NCBI RefSeq assembly: GCF_000265205.3 | Contig: NT_187163.1 | Span: 146,606-210,605, forward strand | DNA from: Sinorhizobium fredii USDA 257 | GTDB lineage: Bacteria; Pseudomonadota; Alphaproteobacteria; Rhizobiales; Rhizobiaceae | Length of the DNA stretch: 64,000 bases | Reading direction: 5' to 3' | Part shown: in pieces, positions 44,224 through 53,843 of the stretch | Layout of the letters: every line of letters starts with the position of its first letter | Numbering within the stretch: the first letter of the stretch is position 1 | Made by a program: the position numbers and the translations under genes | The notes under the pieces: model-generated | Seen by the model: the letters and a program-made list of their open reading frames with translations, nothing else | The model's database searches: none | What the model was told of the DNA's origin: nothing

Positions 44224-47200
44224 TGCGCTATGCCGAACTGCAAGTCACCACGCATTTCTCGTTCCTCCGCGGCGCGAGCTCGGCGGAGGAGCTGTTTGCG
44301 ACCGCAAAACTGATGGGCATTGAAGCGCTCGGCATTGTCGACCGCAACAGCCTGGCAGGCATCGTGCGGGCGCTGGAAGCCTCGCGCGCGACGGGACTCA
44401 GGCTGATTGTCGGCTGTCGGCTTGATTTGGCCGACGGCATGTCGATTCTCGTCTATCCGACCGATCGTGCCGCTTATTCGCGGCTGACAAGGCTGTTGAC
44501 CTTGGGCAAGGGCCGGGGCGGGAAGGCAAAGTGCGTGCTGCATCTGGACGACGTGGCGCTCTATGCCGAAGGTCTGATCGGCATCCTGGTGCCGGACATG
44601 CCGGACGACGTCTGCGCCGTGCAGCTCAGGAAGATGGCCGAGGTCTTTGGCGATCGCGCCTATGTCTCGCTCTGCCTGCGCCGCCGCCCCAACGATCAGC
44701 TGCGACTGCACCAGCTGTCGAACCTTGCCGTTAAGCACCGGGTAAAGACGGTCGTGACCAATGATGTGCTGTTTCATGAACCCGGCCGCCGGCAGCTGCA
44801 GGATGTCGTCACCTGCATCCGCACCAGAACCACCGTCGACGACGTCGGCTTTGAGCGCGAGCGGCATGCCGACCGTTATCTGAAGCCGCCGGAGGAAATG
44901 GCTCGACTTTTTCCTGGTTACCCGGAAGCGCTGGCGCGGACGATGGAGATCGTCGAGCGCTGCAGGTTTTCGCTCGAAGAGCTGGTCTATCAGTACCCCG
45001 AGGAGGCGCTGATCCCGGGGATGACGGCGCAGCAGTCGCTTGAGCACTACACCTGGGAGGGCGTCAAGACACGTTATCCCGAAGGGCTTCCTGCGAATGT
45101 CGAGAAGACGATACGCCACGAGCTCGCTCTGATCGAGACGATGAAATATGCGCCCTACTTCCTGACCGTCTTCTCGATCATCCGCTATGCCCGATCGCAG
45201 GGCATTTTATGCCAGGGCAGGGGATCGGCCGCCAATTCCGCCGTCTGCTATGTGCTCGGCGTCACCTCGATCGACCCCGACACCAACGATCTCCTGTTCG
45301 AGCGCTTTGTCTCCCAGGAACGCGACGAGCCGCCCGATATCGATGTCGATTTCGAGCACGAGAGGCGCGAGGAGGTGATCCAGTGGATCTACAAGACCTA
45401 CGGCCACGACAAGGCGGCGCTCTGCTCGACCGTCACGCGCTATCGTGCCAAGGGCGCCATCCGCGATGTCGGCAAGGCGCTGGGTTTGCCGGAGGATCTG
45501 ATCAAGGCGCTGTCGTCCGGCATCTGGTCCTGGTCGGAAACGGTCGGCGAGCGCCAGGTCCGCGACCTCGGCCTCAATCCGGAGGACCGGCGGCTCGCCT
45601 TGACTCTACGACTTGCCCAGCAGCTGATGGGCGCGCCACGCCATCTTGGCCAGCATCCCGGCGGTTTCGTCCTGACCCACGACCGGTTGGATCATCTCGT
45701 GCCGATCGAGCCGGCGACCATGGTCGACCGGCAGGTGATCGAATGGGACAAGGATGACGTCGAAGCGCTCAAAATGATGAAGGTCGACGTGCTGGCGCTC
45801 GGTATGCTGACCTGCATGGCCAAGGCTTTCGCCCTGATCTACGAGCACAAGCATGAGGATCTCGACCTTGCGACCATCCCCCAGGAGGACCCGGCGACCT
45901 ACGCGATGATCCGCAAGGCTGACACGCTCGGCACCTTCCAGATCGAATCCCGCGCCCAGATGTCCATGCTGCCCCGCATGAAACCCAGAACCTTCTACGA
46001 TCTCGTCATCCAGGTGGCGATCGTCCGCCCCGGCCCGATCCAGGGCGACATGGTCCATCCGTATCTGCGCCGGCGCGAGGGCAAGGAGAAGGTCGAGTAC
46101 CCGACACCCGAATTGGAGGCGGTCCTCCATAAGACGCTGGGCGTGCCACTGTTTCAGGAGTCGGCAATGAAGGTGGCGATGGTCTGTGCGGGGTTCACGG
46201 GCGGCGAAGCCGACCAACTCCGGAAATCCATGGCGACCTTCAAGTTCACGGGCGGCGTTTCACGCTTCAAGGACAAGCTCGTCTCGGGAATGATCAAGAA
46301 CGGCTACTCGCCGGAGTTCGCCGAGAAGACATTTTCGCAGCTAGAAGGCTTCGGCTCCTACGGCTTCCCCGAGAGCCATGCCGCGTCCTTCGCGATGATC
46401 GCTTACGCCTCCAACTACGTGAAATGCCATTTTCCGGATGTCTTCTGTGCGGCGCTTCTGAACTCGCAGCCGATGGGCTTTTACGCTCCCGCGCAGATCG
46501 TCGCCGACGCGAGGAAGCACGGCGTTGAGGTCCGTCCCGTCTGCATCAATCGGTCGCGATGGGATTGCACGCTCGAGCCGATTGCAGGCAGTGATGGGCA
46601 TGCAGTCCGGCTCGGCATGCGTCTGGTGCGCGGTCTGGCGATTGCCGACGCGGCGCGCATCGTCGTCGCGCGTGCTGACGAGCCCTTCGCATCGGTCGAC
46701 GACATGTGGCGGCGATGCGGCGTGCCGGTCGCCTCGCTCGTCGAGCTCGCCGAAGCCGATGGCTTCCGGCCGTCATTGCGACTCGAGCGACGTGATGCGC
46801 TCTGGGCAATCAAGGCGCTGCGCGACGAACCGCTTCCGCTGTTCACGGCGGCGGCCGAACGGGAGGCTCGGGCAATTGCCGAGCAGCAGGAGCCGGAAGT
46901 CAAGCTCAGGCAGATGACCGAAGGCCACAACGTCGTCGAGGACTACAGCCATATCGGGCTGACGCTCCGGCATCATCCCTTGAGTTTCCTGCGGAGCGAC
47001 CTTGCCAAGCGTCGGATCGTCACCTGCGCCGAAGCGATGACGGCGCGCGACGGGCAATGGCTGATGGCGGCCGGGCTGGTGCTGGTGCGACAGCGACCAG
47101 GGTCGGCAAAGGGCGTGATGTTCATCACCATCGAGGACGAGACCGGTGTGGCAAACGTCGTCGTCTGGCCGAAGCTCTTCGAGCGGTCGCGCCGGACAGT

Positions 47201-47486
47201 CCTCGGCGCCAGCATGATGGCAATCAACGGCAGGATCCAGCGGGAAGGGGACGTGGTGCACCTGGTCGCCCAGCAGCTCTTCGATCTCTCGACTGATCTG
47301 TCGAGCCTTGCCGAGCGCGACGGCACATTCCGGCCGCCGACCGGCCGCGGCGACGAATTCGCCCATGGTTCTCCCGGGAGCCCCGATTCCCGCGAGCGAC
47401 CGGTCCCGGGAGTTCGGGCGAGGGATATGTTCACACCGGATCTTCATATCGATACACTGAAGATCAAGAGCCGGAATTTCCAGTAG
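44223..47486 (+). CDS. dnaE2: DnaE2 error-prone DNA polymerase III alpha subunit
   Basis: A 1,087-residue C-family polymerase: the PHP domain begins [20 protein letters not shown], the palm has [20 protein letters not shown] and [19 protein letters not shown], and the C-terminal OB fold contains [20 protein letters not shown]. It performs damage-induced translesion synthesis with ImuA/ImuB and is distinct from the replicative DnaE1. It is translationally coupled to imuB by one overlapping base and is complete. Confidence 0.96.
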   Translation: MRYAELQVTTHFSFLRGASSAEELFATAKLMGIEALGIVDRNSLAGIVRALEASRATGLRLIVGCRLDLADGMSILVYPTDRAAYSRLTRLLTLGKGRGGKAKCVLHLDDVALYAEGLIGILVPDMPDDVCAVQLRKMAEVFGDRAYVSLCLRRRPNDQLRLHQLSNLAVKHRVKTVVTNDVLFHEPGRRQLQDVVTCIRTRTTVDDVGFERERHADRYLKPPEEMARLFPGYPEALARTMEIVERCRFSLEELVYQYPEEALIPGMTAQQSLEHYTWEGVKTRYPEGLPANVEKTIRHELALIETMKYAPYFLTVFSIIRYARSQGILCQGRGSAANSAVCYVLGVTSIDPDTNDLLFERFVSQERDEPPDIDVDFEHERREEVIQWIYKTYGHDKAALCSTVTRYRAKGAIRDVGKALGLPEDLIKALSSGIWSWSETVGERQVRDLGLNPEDRRLALTLRLAQQLMGAPRHLGQHPGGFVLTHDRLDHLVPIEPATMVDRQVIEWDKDDVEALKMMKVDVLALGMLTCMAKAFALIYEHKHEDLDLATIPQEDPATYAMIRKADTLGTFQIESRAQMSMLPRMKPRTFYDLVIQVAIVRPGPIQGDMVHPYLRRREGKEKVEYPTPELEAVLHKTLGVPLFQESAMKVAMVCAGFTGGEADQLRKSMATFKFTGGVSRFKDKLVSGMIKNGYSPEFAEKTFSQLEGFGSYGFPESHAASFAMIAYASNYVKCHFPDVFCAALLNSQPMGFYAPAQIVADARKHGVEVRPVCINRSRWDCTLEPIAGSDGHAVRLGMRLVRGLAIADAARIVVARADEPFASVDDMWRRCGVPVASLVELAEADGFRPSLRLERRDALWAIKALRDEPLPLFTAAAEREARAIAEQQEPEVKLRQMTEGHNVVEDYSHIGLTLRHHPLSFLRSDLAKRRIVTCAEAMTARDGQWLMAAGLVLVRQRPGSAKGVMFITIEDETGVANVVVWPKLFERSRRTVLGASMMAINGRIQREGDVVHLVAQQLFDLSTDLSSLAERDGTFRPPTGRGDEFAHGSPGSPDSRERPVPGVRARDMFTPDLHIDTLKIKSRNFQ

Positions 47487-47525
47487 AGCGCCGGCGCGCC
47501 GGCTCCTGGTCGTCACAAACTAAGA

Positions 47526-47783
47526 TCAGCGGTCATCAAGAGCTTCGAGCGCCTGCTCGGCGAAACCAGGTGACGTGAGCGCAAGTCTTTCGATCAGTTC
47601 CCGTATGGTCAGCGCTGGTCGCCGGTACGCAGCCGCTTGAACTGTGATCGCCTCGAGTACCTCCGTTGGATTTTTCGCGAAGATTTGCGAAAGGAATTCA
47701 TCAGGAGTCAGGGCAACAATGCCATCGGGAAGGTTGCCGAAATCGCGGATGTTCGACGTCACGATGACCGTAGCTTCGACCGC
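47526..47783 (-). pseudogene. PIN-domain toxin remnant (N-terminus lost)
   Basis: The frame encodes the last third of a PIN-domain protein: AVEATVIVTSNIRDFGNL, then IVALTPDEFLSQIF and the C-terminal PALTIRELIERLALTSPGFA. The first acidic residues of the PIN site are absent, and a stop (TAA at 47786-47784) lies immediately upstream, so this is a 5'-truncated VapC-like toxin. In related loci such a gene follows an excisionase-type antitoxin on the same strand. Here the antitoxin-like gene faces the other way. Confidence 0.7.
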
Positions 47784-47792
47784 TTAGCGTTT

Positions 47793-48317
47793 ATGCGTCA
47801 TATTGTCGGCATGGCCGTATCACATCGCACATCGCCGGATAAAAATTCCACCAAAACCTCGAATGCCATTCCGGCACCCGAGAGGTCGGCTGCTGCGCGC
47901 GTCGCATCGCTATTGCTGGCCAACTCGAAGAAGCGCCAAGGCATCGTTCAGGTTATTGATGTGGATGGCGAGCGCCAGGAACTTCCTAATGCCTTAGCCG
48001 AGGTCATGTATCGGGCCGCCGAACTCCTCGCCGAGGGACGAGCGGTGACGGTGCTACCTGACGAAGAGATGCTGTCGACGCAGGCCGCAGCGGACATTCT
48101 CAACGTTTCCAGGCAATATCTCGTCCGATTGGTCGATACCGGCGAGCTTGCTGCGGAAAAGGTGGGCAGTCACCGGCGCTTGCGGGCTACGGATGTTGCG
48201 GCATTCAAGGCCGCTCGAGATGCTAAGCGGGCGTCGGCACTCGATCGGTTGGCGTCGCTGAGCGAGGACGTCGGCGGATACGAGCTCGAAACCAAGCGTC
48301 GCTCACCTCGAGCGTGA
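47793..48317 (+). CDS. Excisionase-type helix-turn-helix protein, probable antitoxin
   Basis: About 174 residues. The centre holds a MerR/excisionase DNA-binding module (MLSTQAAADILNVSRQYLVR, LVDTGELAAEKVGSHRRLRA) that occurs in antitoxins paired with PIN toxins. The start is uncertain: ATGs at 47793 and 47811 are in frame, neither with a strong ribosome site, and the first 30 residues are polar. The toxin partner appears to be the truncated, inverted PIN fragment next door, so this may be an orphan antitoxin. Confidence 0.7.
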   Translation: MRHIVGMAVSHRTSPDKNSTKTSNAIPAPERSAAARVASLLLANSKKRQGIVQVIDVDGERQELPNALAEVMYRAAELLAEGRAVTVLPDEEMLSTQAAADILNVSRQYLVRLVDTGELAAEKVGSHRRLRATDVAAFKAARDAKRASALDRLASLSEDVGGYELETKRRSPRA

Positions 48318-48405
48318 ATACTGTACTCTGTCAGCCGTTACTCACCAAAGCTTGTATCGAAACTTCGGCAGTGCGACGGACGCATCGCTTTCCCCCTCAC
48401 GCCCT

Positions 48406-48612
48406 TCACTCACCTATCAAGCCATCGAAAACTTCGAGCATGGCGTCACTGATGGCCTTGCCAAGCGCGGCCGCGGTTTCCACTAGGGCCTCTTCGTTCA
48501 TGTCACGCGCCGCCATTGCAAAGGCAGCACCTTGGGCCGTCACGATTTCCTGCGCGCGCTGGATCGCCCACAGAGCAAAGTCGCTGCGGCCAGTGATTTC
48601 CACGGTTTCCAT
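48406..48612 (-). CDS. Small hypothetical protein
   Basis: A 68-residue helical protein (METVEITGRSDFALWAIQRA through LIGE), rich in Ala and Met, starting at an ATG at 48612 with GGGAGAA just upstream. A longer in-frame extension to 48759 lacks a ribosome site. The predicted helix around RAQEIVTAQGAAFAMAARD could dimerise. I recognise no family. Confidence 0.5.
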   Translation of the reverse strand: METVEITGRSDFALWAIQRAQEIVTAQGAAFAMAARDMNEEALVETAAALGKAISDAMLEVFDGLIGE

Positions 48613-48908
48613 GAATTCTCCCCTGATTTGGTCGAGTGCATGCCTTATAGCGAATTCGGCGGATAATGGAGGCCGTCGGGTCGTTTTGACAATGAGCTCG
48701 GGTAAACGAATGACGCAGCAGTGCGGTCTGTTTTTTGTGAAAGAGGCGGTCCGCTCCATCGCTCGAAGACGGCAGAGTCAATTTATCCTGTCACCTCGTT
48801 CTCCCATAAATAGGCCGCCGCCTTTCCTCCGGTTCTTTCCTGGGACGCTCAACGATTGGGATTGAACTGACCTCTGACGGTTCAGGACACGCTTTGAGCC
48901 AAAGTGCA

Positions 48909-48943
48909 TAAAAAAATCGGGCCGCCGGAAAAACCGAGGCCCG
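48909..48943 (-). terminator. Minus-strand intrinsic terminator
   Basis: Read on the minus strand, CGGGCC and GGCCCG form a 6-bp stem with an inner GG/CC pair and a T-rich loop, followed by ATTTTTTTAT. No gene is evident directly upstream, so it may end a small RNA. Confidence 0.65.
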
Positions 48944-49534
48944 TTGAAGTGTGAAGGTACCTAAACCTTCAGAGGGGAACAGCCGACGCGATGGCACTGG
49001 GAGGAGAAGCCATCAATCTGCATCAGCTATAGGCACTATGCCCATAGATTGTGCGATCGGCTATCACTTATTGTGCAGTGCAGCTATGCGTTTTCGCGGG
49101 TGCGAACTCAAGGTCTCCATCGCAAAGCTTGATTGGATGGCCGGACGGGCGTCGACGTGTTGAAACGCGGTCGGGACGGCGAAGTGGTTGCAGCGGCCGA
49201 GGGTGTCGCCCGCGGTGATTTTTCGCTGAACGGCCGTAATCACGCCGCCCCCGGGTGTCGAGAATTCCGCCTTTCGGGTGGCACCAACCGCTAGCAGGGT
49301 TTCGACGCCCCAAAGCAGCGCGTACTGCTCCGACCCGAATCTATGACATCCCGTTGAACCTGTCCTGGAATCTCTTCGTCCGCCCGCGCGAATACCCCTG
49401 ACTTCTTCTACGGACTCCCTGGGACCGATGGCCGCGAGTAGGATAGGGAATGGCGGTGGCGGGGCGGAAGATAGTCATCTGCGGTTTGCAATGAGGCGGG
49501 TGCCATTCGGGAACGGTGAAGGTTGCGGACCGGC

Positions 49535-49556
49535 AAGGAGGGAGAGGGGGAAGGGG
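49535..49556 (+). repeat. Purine-rich leader tract before the ParB-like gene
   Basis: A run of G-tracts separated by A/GA (GGAGGG-AGA-GGGGG-AA-GGGG) about 65 bases before the ATG. Similar tracts precede three other genes in the 49-59 kb block. Confidence 0.5.
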
Positions 49557-49618
49557 CGTTCGCGGTGGGTTGCGGTTGTCGGAGAGAGGCTCCGGCCAGC
49601 CCGCTACGGAGAAACGAT

Positions 49619-51775
49619 ATGGCACAGGCCAACCAGAAAATCACCCTCAACGCCGGGCGCGACATACCCTTCAACAAGCTCGTTCTCAGCCAGCAGAACG
49701 TGCGCAAGACCAAGGCGGGCGTATCGATCGAGGAGCTCGCCGAAGACATTGCCCATCGCGGACTTCTGACCAGCCTCAATGTTCGCGCCGAAGTCGATGC
49801 AGACGGCAAAGAGACCGGCATCTATCGTATTCCGGCGGGCGGCCGTCGCTACCGCGCGCTGGAATTGCTGGTCAACCAGAAGAAGCTGTCCAAAACCGCC
49901 GGAATTCCCTGCATCGTCAGCAAAGGCGAAACTCTCGAAGTCGAGGATTCACTTGCCGAGAACGTCAAGCGCCTCGATCTACATCCGCTGGACGAGTTTC
50001 GCGGTATGATGGCGCTGCGCGAGCAGGGGCTCGACGAGGAAGAGATTGCCGCCCGCTTCCACATTTCGGTAGCGACGGTGAAGCAGCGCCTGCGGCTGGC
50101 CGCCGTCTCGCCCCGCCTGCTCGAGCTCTATGCCAATGACGAGATGAAGCTCGGCCAGGTCATGGCATTTTCGATCACCAATGACCACCTCCGGCAGGAG
50201 CAGGTTTGGGACACGATCTCGCGGTCCCATAATCAGGACGCCTACTATATCCGCCGGATGCTGACCGAAACCGCGGTTCGGGCATCCGATCGACGCGCCG
50301 TCTATGTCGGCATCGACGCCTATGAGGCTGCCGGCGGTGTCGTTATGCGCGACCTGTTCGAGCAGGATAATGGCGGGTGGCTGCAGGACCCAGCGCTGCT
50401 CGAACAGCTCGTGCTCGAGAAACTGGCCGCCGACGCCGAAGCGCTGAAGACCGAAGAGGGCTGGAAATGGGTCAATGCCGCCTTTGACTTTCATTATGGC
50501 CACACCTCCGGCCTCCGCCGCTTCTACGGTGAACGGGTGGAGTACACCGAGGAGGAGCTTGCACGCCATGACGCTCTAAAGGCGGAATATGACAGGCGCG
50601 ATGCCGAATATGCCGCGGCGGAAGACTATTCCGAGGAAACCGAAGCCCGGCTTGAGGAACTCGGCAACGCGTTGGATGCCCTGAACGATCGGCCTTATGT
50701 CTTCGATCCCGAAGAAGTCGCCCGCGGTGGCGCCTTCATCTCGCTTGCCGTCAATGGTGAGTTGAAGATCGAACGGGGGTTCGTCCGGCCCGAAGATGAA
50801 CCTGTCGTCGAGACGGCCGGCAGTGATGTCGATGATCGCGACGACAACGGCAAAAGCGGTGACGATGTCGTTGCTGCTCCTGCAACAGGCGGGGTCTCGA
50901 TTAACGGCAAGCCTGTGGGTATCGAGGAACCGGAGGAAGATGACGGGAAGATTCGTCCGCTCTCCGACCGCATCATCGAGGATCTGACGGCCGCCCGTAC
51001 TGTCGCGCTTCGCAACGCGCTTGCCAATGATCCGGTGATGGCCTTTGTCGCGGCCCTGCATGTGTTCGTCCTGAAAACCTTCTACAGATACGGGTCGGAC
51101 TCGTGCCTGGAGATCACCGCGCAGCAGACCGCGTTCAGCCAGACGCAGGGGCTCGGCGATACGGTCTGGGCGAAGGAGATCGAACAGCGGCAGGAGTCCT
51201 GGGGCCATGATCTTCCCGGCAATGCCGACGAAGTCTGGGACTATCTGATCGCTCTCGACGAGGCCAGCCGCATGGCGCTCTTTGCCCATTGCGTCTCCCT
51301 GTCGCTGAACGCCACGATCCAAGCCTGGAACCGGCGCTCGAGGGAAGTCGCCCATGCGAAGCAGCTTGCCCACTCGATCGGCTTCAGCATGGTCGAGGCA
51401 GGCTGGACGCCGACGGTAGACAACTATCTCGGGCTCGTCACGAAGGCACATATCCTGCAAGCCGTTCGCGAGGCGAAGGGCGAACAGTCGGCGCAACTCA
51501 TCGATCACCTCAAGAAGCCCGACATGGCGCGTGAGGCCGCCCGGCTGCTGGAAGGAAGCGGATGGCTCCCTGAAGTGCTGCGGCTCCCGGTCGACGAGAT
51601 CCCGGCCGAGGCCGCTGCTGCCCCCGTGGCGGATGCGGACGGGATTATCGATGACAATGCCGTGGAAAGTGCTCACGTCGAACTGCCGGCCTTCCTGACG
51701 GAAGGCGCCGATGCCGAAGAGGCATCCGTCGATCGTGCGGAGCATGACGGCGAGCGCCTCGAAGCAGCGGAATAA
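49619..51775 (+). CDS. Large ParB-like nuclease-fold/partition protein
   Basis: A 718-residue protein of the ParB/Spo0J superfamily, about twice the length of a standard ParB. Residues about 10-115 form the ParB N-domain (LVLSQQNVRKTKAGVSIEEL, IPAGGRRYRALELLV, SLAENVKRLDLHPLDEFRGM), then an HTH (LDEEEIAARFHISVATVKQR). A long acidic region (residues about 340-500) and a C-terminal helical domain follow. The ATG at 49619 has GGAG 8 bases upstream. Such large ParB-like proteins are standard on rhizobial plasmids next to ardB and strawberry-notch genes. They are probably not the centromere protein, since RepB fills that role. Confidence 0.88.
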   Translation: MAQANQKITLNAGRDIPFNKLVLSQQNVRKTKAGVSIEELAEDIAHRGLLTSLNVRAEVDADGKETGIYRIPAGGRRYRALELLVNQKKLSKTAGIPCIVSKGETLEVEDSLAENVKRLDLHPLDEFRGMMALREQGLDEEEIAARFHISVATVKQRLRLAAVSPRLLELYANDEMKLGQVMAFSITNDHLRQEQVWDTISRSHNQDAYYIRRMLTETAVRASDRRAVYVGIDAYEAAGGVVMRDLFEQDNGGWLQDPALLEQLVLEKLAADAEALKTEEGWKWVNAAFDFHYGHTSGLRRFYGERVEYTEEELARHDALKAEYDRRDAEYAAAEDYSEETEARLEELGNALDALNDRPYVFDPEEVARGGAFISLAVNGELKIERGFVRPEDEPVVETAGSDVDDRDDNGKSGDDVVAAPATGGVSINGKPVGIEEPEEDDGKIRPLSDRIIEDLTAARTVALRNALANDPVMAFVAALHVFVLKTFYRYGSDSCLEITAQQTAFSQTQGLGDTVWAKEIEQRQESWGHDLPGNADEVWDYLIALDEASRMALFAHCVSLSLNATIQAWNRRSREVAHAKQLAHSIGFSMVEAGWTPTVDNYLGLVTKAHILQAVREAKGEQSAQLIDHLKKPDMAREAARLLEGSGWLPEVLRLPVDEIPAEAAAAPVADADGIIDDNAVESAHVELPAFLTEGADAEEASVDRAEHDGERLEAAE

Positions 51776-51802
51776 TCGTTCCCAAACCCATTGCTCAATT
51801 GG

Positions 51803-51826
51803 AGGCCCGGCCACTGTGTCGGGCCT
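51803..51826 (+). terminator. Hairpin terminator after the ParB-like gene
   Basis: AGGCCCG and CGGGCCT form a perfect 7-bp stem around a 10-base loop, followed by TTCTGATTTCTG, 27 bases after the stop codon. Confidence 0.75.
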
Positions 51827-51863
51827 TTCTGATTTCTGAACGTTGGAGACAGAGCAGTCTCGC

Positions 51864-51950
51864 CGGGAAGGGGCGGCTGGGATCGGCAGGAGAGGGAAGA
51901 GAGGGGCCAGGGAGGGTTGAGGCCGGGCGATGGAGAGGGGGTTGTCCGGC
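51864..51950 (+). repeat. Purine-rich, G-quadruplex-like leader before the antirestriction gene
   Basis: Multiple G-runs separated by short A/G loops; the densest part has GGG, GGGG, GGG and GGG runs with loops of six, three and one bases (about 51894-51916). It lies between the hairpin and the ATG at 51984. Confidence 0.5.
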
Positions 51951-51983
51951 CTGAACCCTGTCGCCTCTCTGGAGAGTAAATCG

Positions 51984-52406
51984 ATGTCGACACCCGTGAT
52001 TGCGCCCCAAAGCGCCACCATCGTCCCCGAAGCGCGTCGTCAGGAATTCCTGCCGACCCTGTTCGGTCGTTCACTCATGATCGTCGCCGAGAACGCAGTC
52101 TATAGCTTGATGGAGCGGCTGAGCCCGCTCGATTATGGCGGCGGCTTCTGGGATTTCTACGAATACGAGGGCAAGCCGCTGTTTCTCGCTCCGACATCCA
52201 GATCGCGGTTTCGGATCATCGGCGACATTACCGGATTTCAGGGGGAGGTGTCCGCCGAGGCCGCCGGCATCATCGCCACGCTGTTCGCCTTCTCCCATCT
52301 CTCCTTCAAGTATCAGTCCGAACATCTCTCTGAAGGCTACGGCCGTCTCTACGCCTATTCGGCCGACCATCCGGAAGCTGCCGAGATATTCCAGGCGATC
52401 GATTGA
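51984..52406 (+). CDS. ardB: ArdB/KlcA-family antirestriction protein
   Basis: A 140-residue protein with the family pattern LFGRSLMIVAENAVYSLMER, LDYGGGFWDFYE and EVSAEAAGIIATLFAFSHLS. ArdB/KlcA proteins protect incoming plasmid DNA from type I restriction without mimicking DNA charge directly. The start at ATG 51984 follows CTGGAGAGTAAATCG. A hairpin and a purine-rich leader precede it. Confidence 0.9.
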   Translation: MSTPVIAPQSATIVPEARRQEFLPTLFGRSLMIVAENAVYSLMERLSPLDYGGGFWDFYEYEGKPLFLAPTSRSRFRIIGDITGFQGEVSAEAAGIIATLFAFSHLSFKYQSEHLSEGYGRLYAYSADHPEAAEIFQAID

Positions 52407-52507
52407 GATCCAATACGCGCCGCTCTCGGGTGGCGCACCCGAGCGTCCCGCCTGCTTGCCGCGTCGGACAGGCGCTTCGGCGGCGAGCCATCTTCATCCA
52501 CCCCACC

Positions 52508-52540
52508 AGCCCGGTTGTCGCGAAAGCGATCAGCCGGGCT
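52508..52540 (+). terminator. Hairpin immediately upstream of the DUF932 gene
   Basis: AGCCCGG and CCGGGCT form a perfect 7-bp stem with a 19-base loop, followed by TCTTCGTTTC, only 14 bases before the AGGAGA ribosome site of the next gene. It may end the ardB message or act as an attenuator. Confidence 0.6.
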
Positions 52541-52563
52541 TCTTCGTTTCAGGAGATTTGAGC

Positions 52564-53754
52564 ATGAACACCATGATTTCCAGCCCGCGGCCGGTCTCGT
52601 CCGGCTTCAAGGTCGATATTTCCCGCGGCGAACGCATCGGCCGCGTCTCATCCGAATGGTTCTCGCGTCCCGACGATGAGCGCTATCTGTCGCTCTCCGA
52701 TCTTCATCGCGCGGTCAGCGCCAGAACCGATCGCGCCCGTGTTCGAACGGTTGAAAGCGTGGAGGTCCGCGTGGAAGCCACCCGTGACAATGCCGAGCGT
52801 CTTGCCTTGATTGTTCCCGGCGGGCGTGAGCCGATTGCACCGACGCATTGGAGCTACGGTCAGCTTTGCAGCCTGGTCGGAGCGCCTGCGAGCTATATGC
52901 GGCAACTGCCTGCGCCGCTGGCCGCGATCAATCTTCAGCACGGGCTCCTCAACCACAACTCCGAACTGGTCAAAACACTGGAGATGGATGACGGCCGCGT
53001 CGAGCTGCGGGCGATGACTGGCCCCGAATACGGCCGCATCTGGGATAAAGATCTGGTCGCCGCCGTGATGAGCATCGCCGGCAACGGAACCGGCGACACG
53101 ATCTGGAAGGTACCGGGCGTGCTCGATTGGTCAACCATGACCCACAATCCGTTCGTCGATATCACCAAAGATACGACCACGCTCTATGCCAGCGACCGCG
53201 ATGTGTTTCTGTTCCTCGTCGACGACATGCATCCGATCGAGGCTGGTCGCCTGCCGAACGGTGAGCCGGATCTCTACTTCCGCGGGTTCTATGCCTGGAA
53301 CTCCGAAGTCGGGTCCAAGACACTCGGCATAGCATCGTTCTATCTGCGGGCGGTTTGTGCCAATCGCAATTTGTGGGGCACCGAAAATTTCGAGGAAATT
53401 ACCATCCGGCACTCGAAGTTCGCGGCGCAACGTTTTGCCCATGAAGCCGCCCCGGCGTTGACGAACTTCGCCAATTCCTCGCCCGCGCCCTTCATCGCCG
53501 GCATTCGCGCCGCACGTGAACGGGTCGTTGCGCGAAATGACGAGGATCGCTCGGATTTCCTCCGCAAGCGCGGCTTCTCCAAGGCCGAAACCGGCAAGAT
53601 CATCGAGACGGTGCTTTCCGAAGAAGGGAGGCCACCGGAGAGCATCTTCGATTTTGTCCAGGGCATCACGGCACTTGCCCGCGGAAAAGCCCATCAGGAC
53701 ACGCGGCTCGAACTGGAGGGCAAGGCGAGGAAGCTACTGGAAAGCGCAGCCTGA
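52564..53754 (+). CDS. DUF932 domain protein
   Basis: A 396-residue protein of the DUF932 (phage/plasmid-like TIGR03299) family: APTHWSYGQLCSLVGAPASY, ELRAMTGPEYGRIWDKDLV, LYASDRDVFLFLVDD, YFRGFYAWNSEVGSKTLGIA and FYLRAVCANRNLWGTENF are the conserved segments. The family is widespread on plasmids and phages without a settled biochemical role. AGGAGATTTGAGC gives a clear start at 52564. It is complete. Confidence 0.9.
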   Translation: MNTMISSPRPVSSGFKVDISRGERIGRVSSEWFSRPDDERYLSLSDLHRAVSARTDRARVRTVESVEVRVEATRDNAERLALIVPGGREPIAPTHWSYGQLCSLVGAPASYMRQLPAPLAAINLQHGLLNHNSELVKTLEMDDGRVELRAMTGPEYGRIWDKDLVAAVMSIAGNGTGDTIWKVPGVLDWSTMTHNPFVDITKDTTTLYASDRDVFLFLVDDMHPIEAGRLPNGEPDLYFRGFYAWNSEVGSKTLGIASFYLRAVCANRNLWGTENFEEITIRHSKFAAQRFAHEAAPALTNFANSSPAPFIAGIRAARERVVARNDEDRSDFLRKRGFSKAETGKIIETVLSEEGRPPESIFDFVQGITALARGKAHQDTRLELEGKARKLLESAA

Positions 53755-53796
53755 CTGCGGATTCTTCGCTCGCGCCTCTCATCCATCCCTTTCATC

Positions 53797-53820
53797 GCCC
53801 GGCCATTGCGCCGGGCTTTT
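53797..53820 (+). terminator. Hairpin terminator after the DUF932 gene
   Basis: GCCCGGC and GCCGGGC form a perfect 7-bp stem around CATTGC, then TTTTCGCATTTC. The next ribosome site (GAAAGG) follows within 20 bases. Confidence 0.75.
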
Positions 53821-53843
53821 CGCATTTCACCGAAAGGCAATGC

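Larger units (their letters stand above)
48613..49618. other. About 1 kb without a recognisable gene
   Basis: Short frames exist on both strands, but none matches a family I know or has convincing start signals. Contents noted: a minus-strand terminator at 48909-48943, an AT-richer patch around 49025-49090, and a purine-rich leader (49535-49556) before the ParB-like gene. The terminator implies a short minus-strand transcript starting somewhere between 48950 and 49500. Confidence 0.45.

Noticed and set aside
50576-52021. 481-codon minus-strand frame opposite the ParB-like gene
   Set aside because: It spans a gene boundary, a terminator and the start of ardB, and resembles no protein family.
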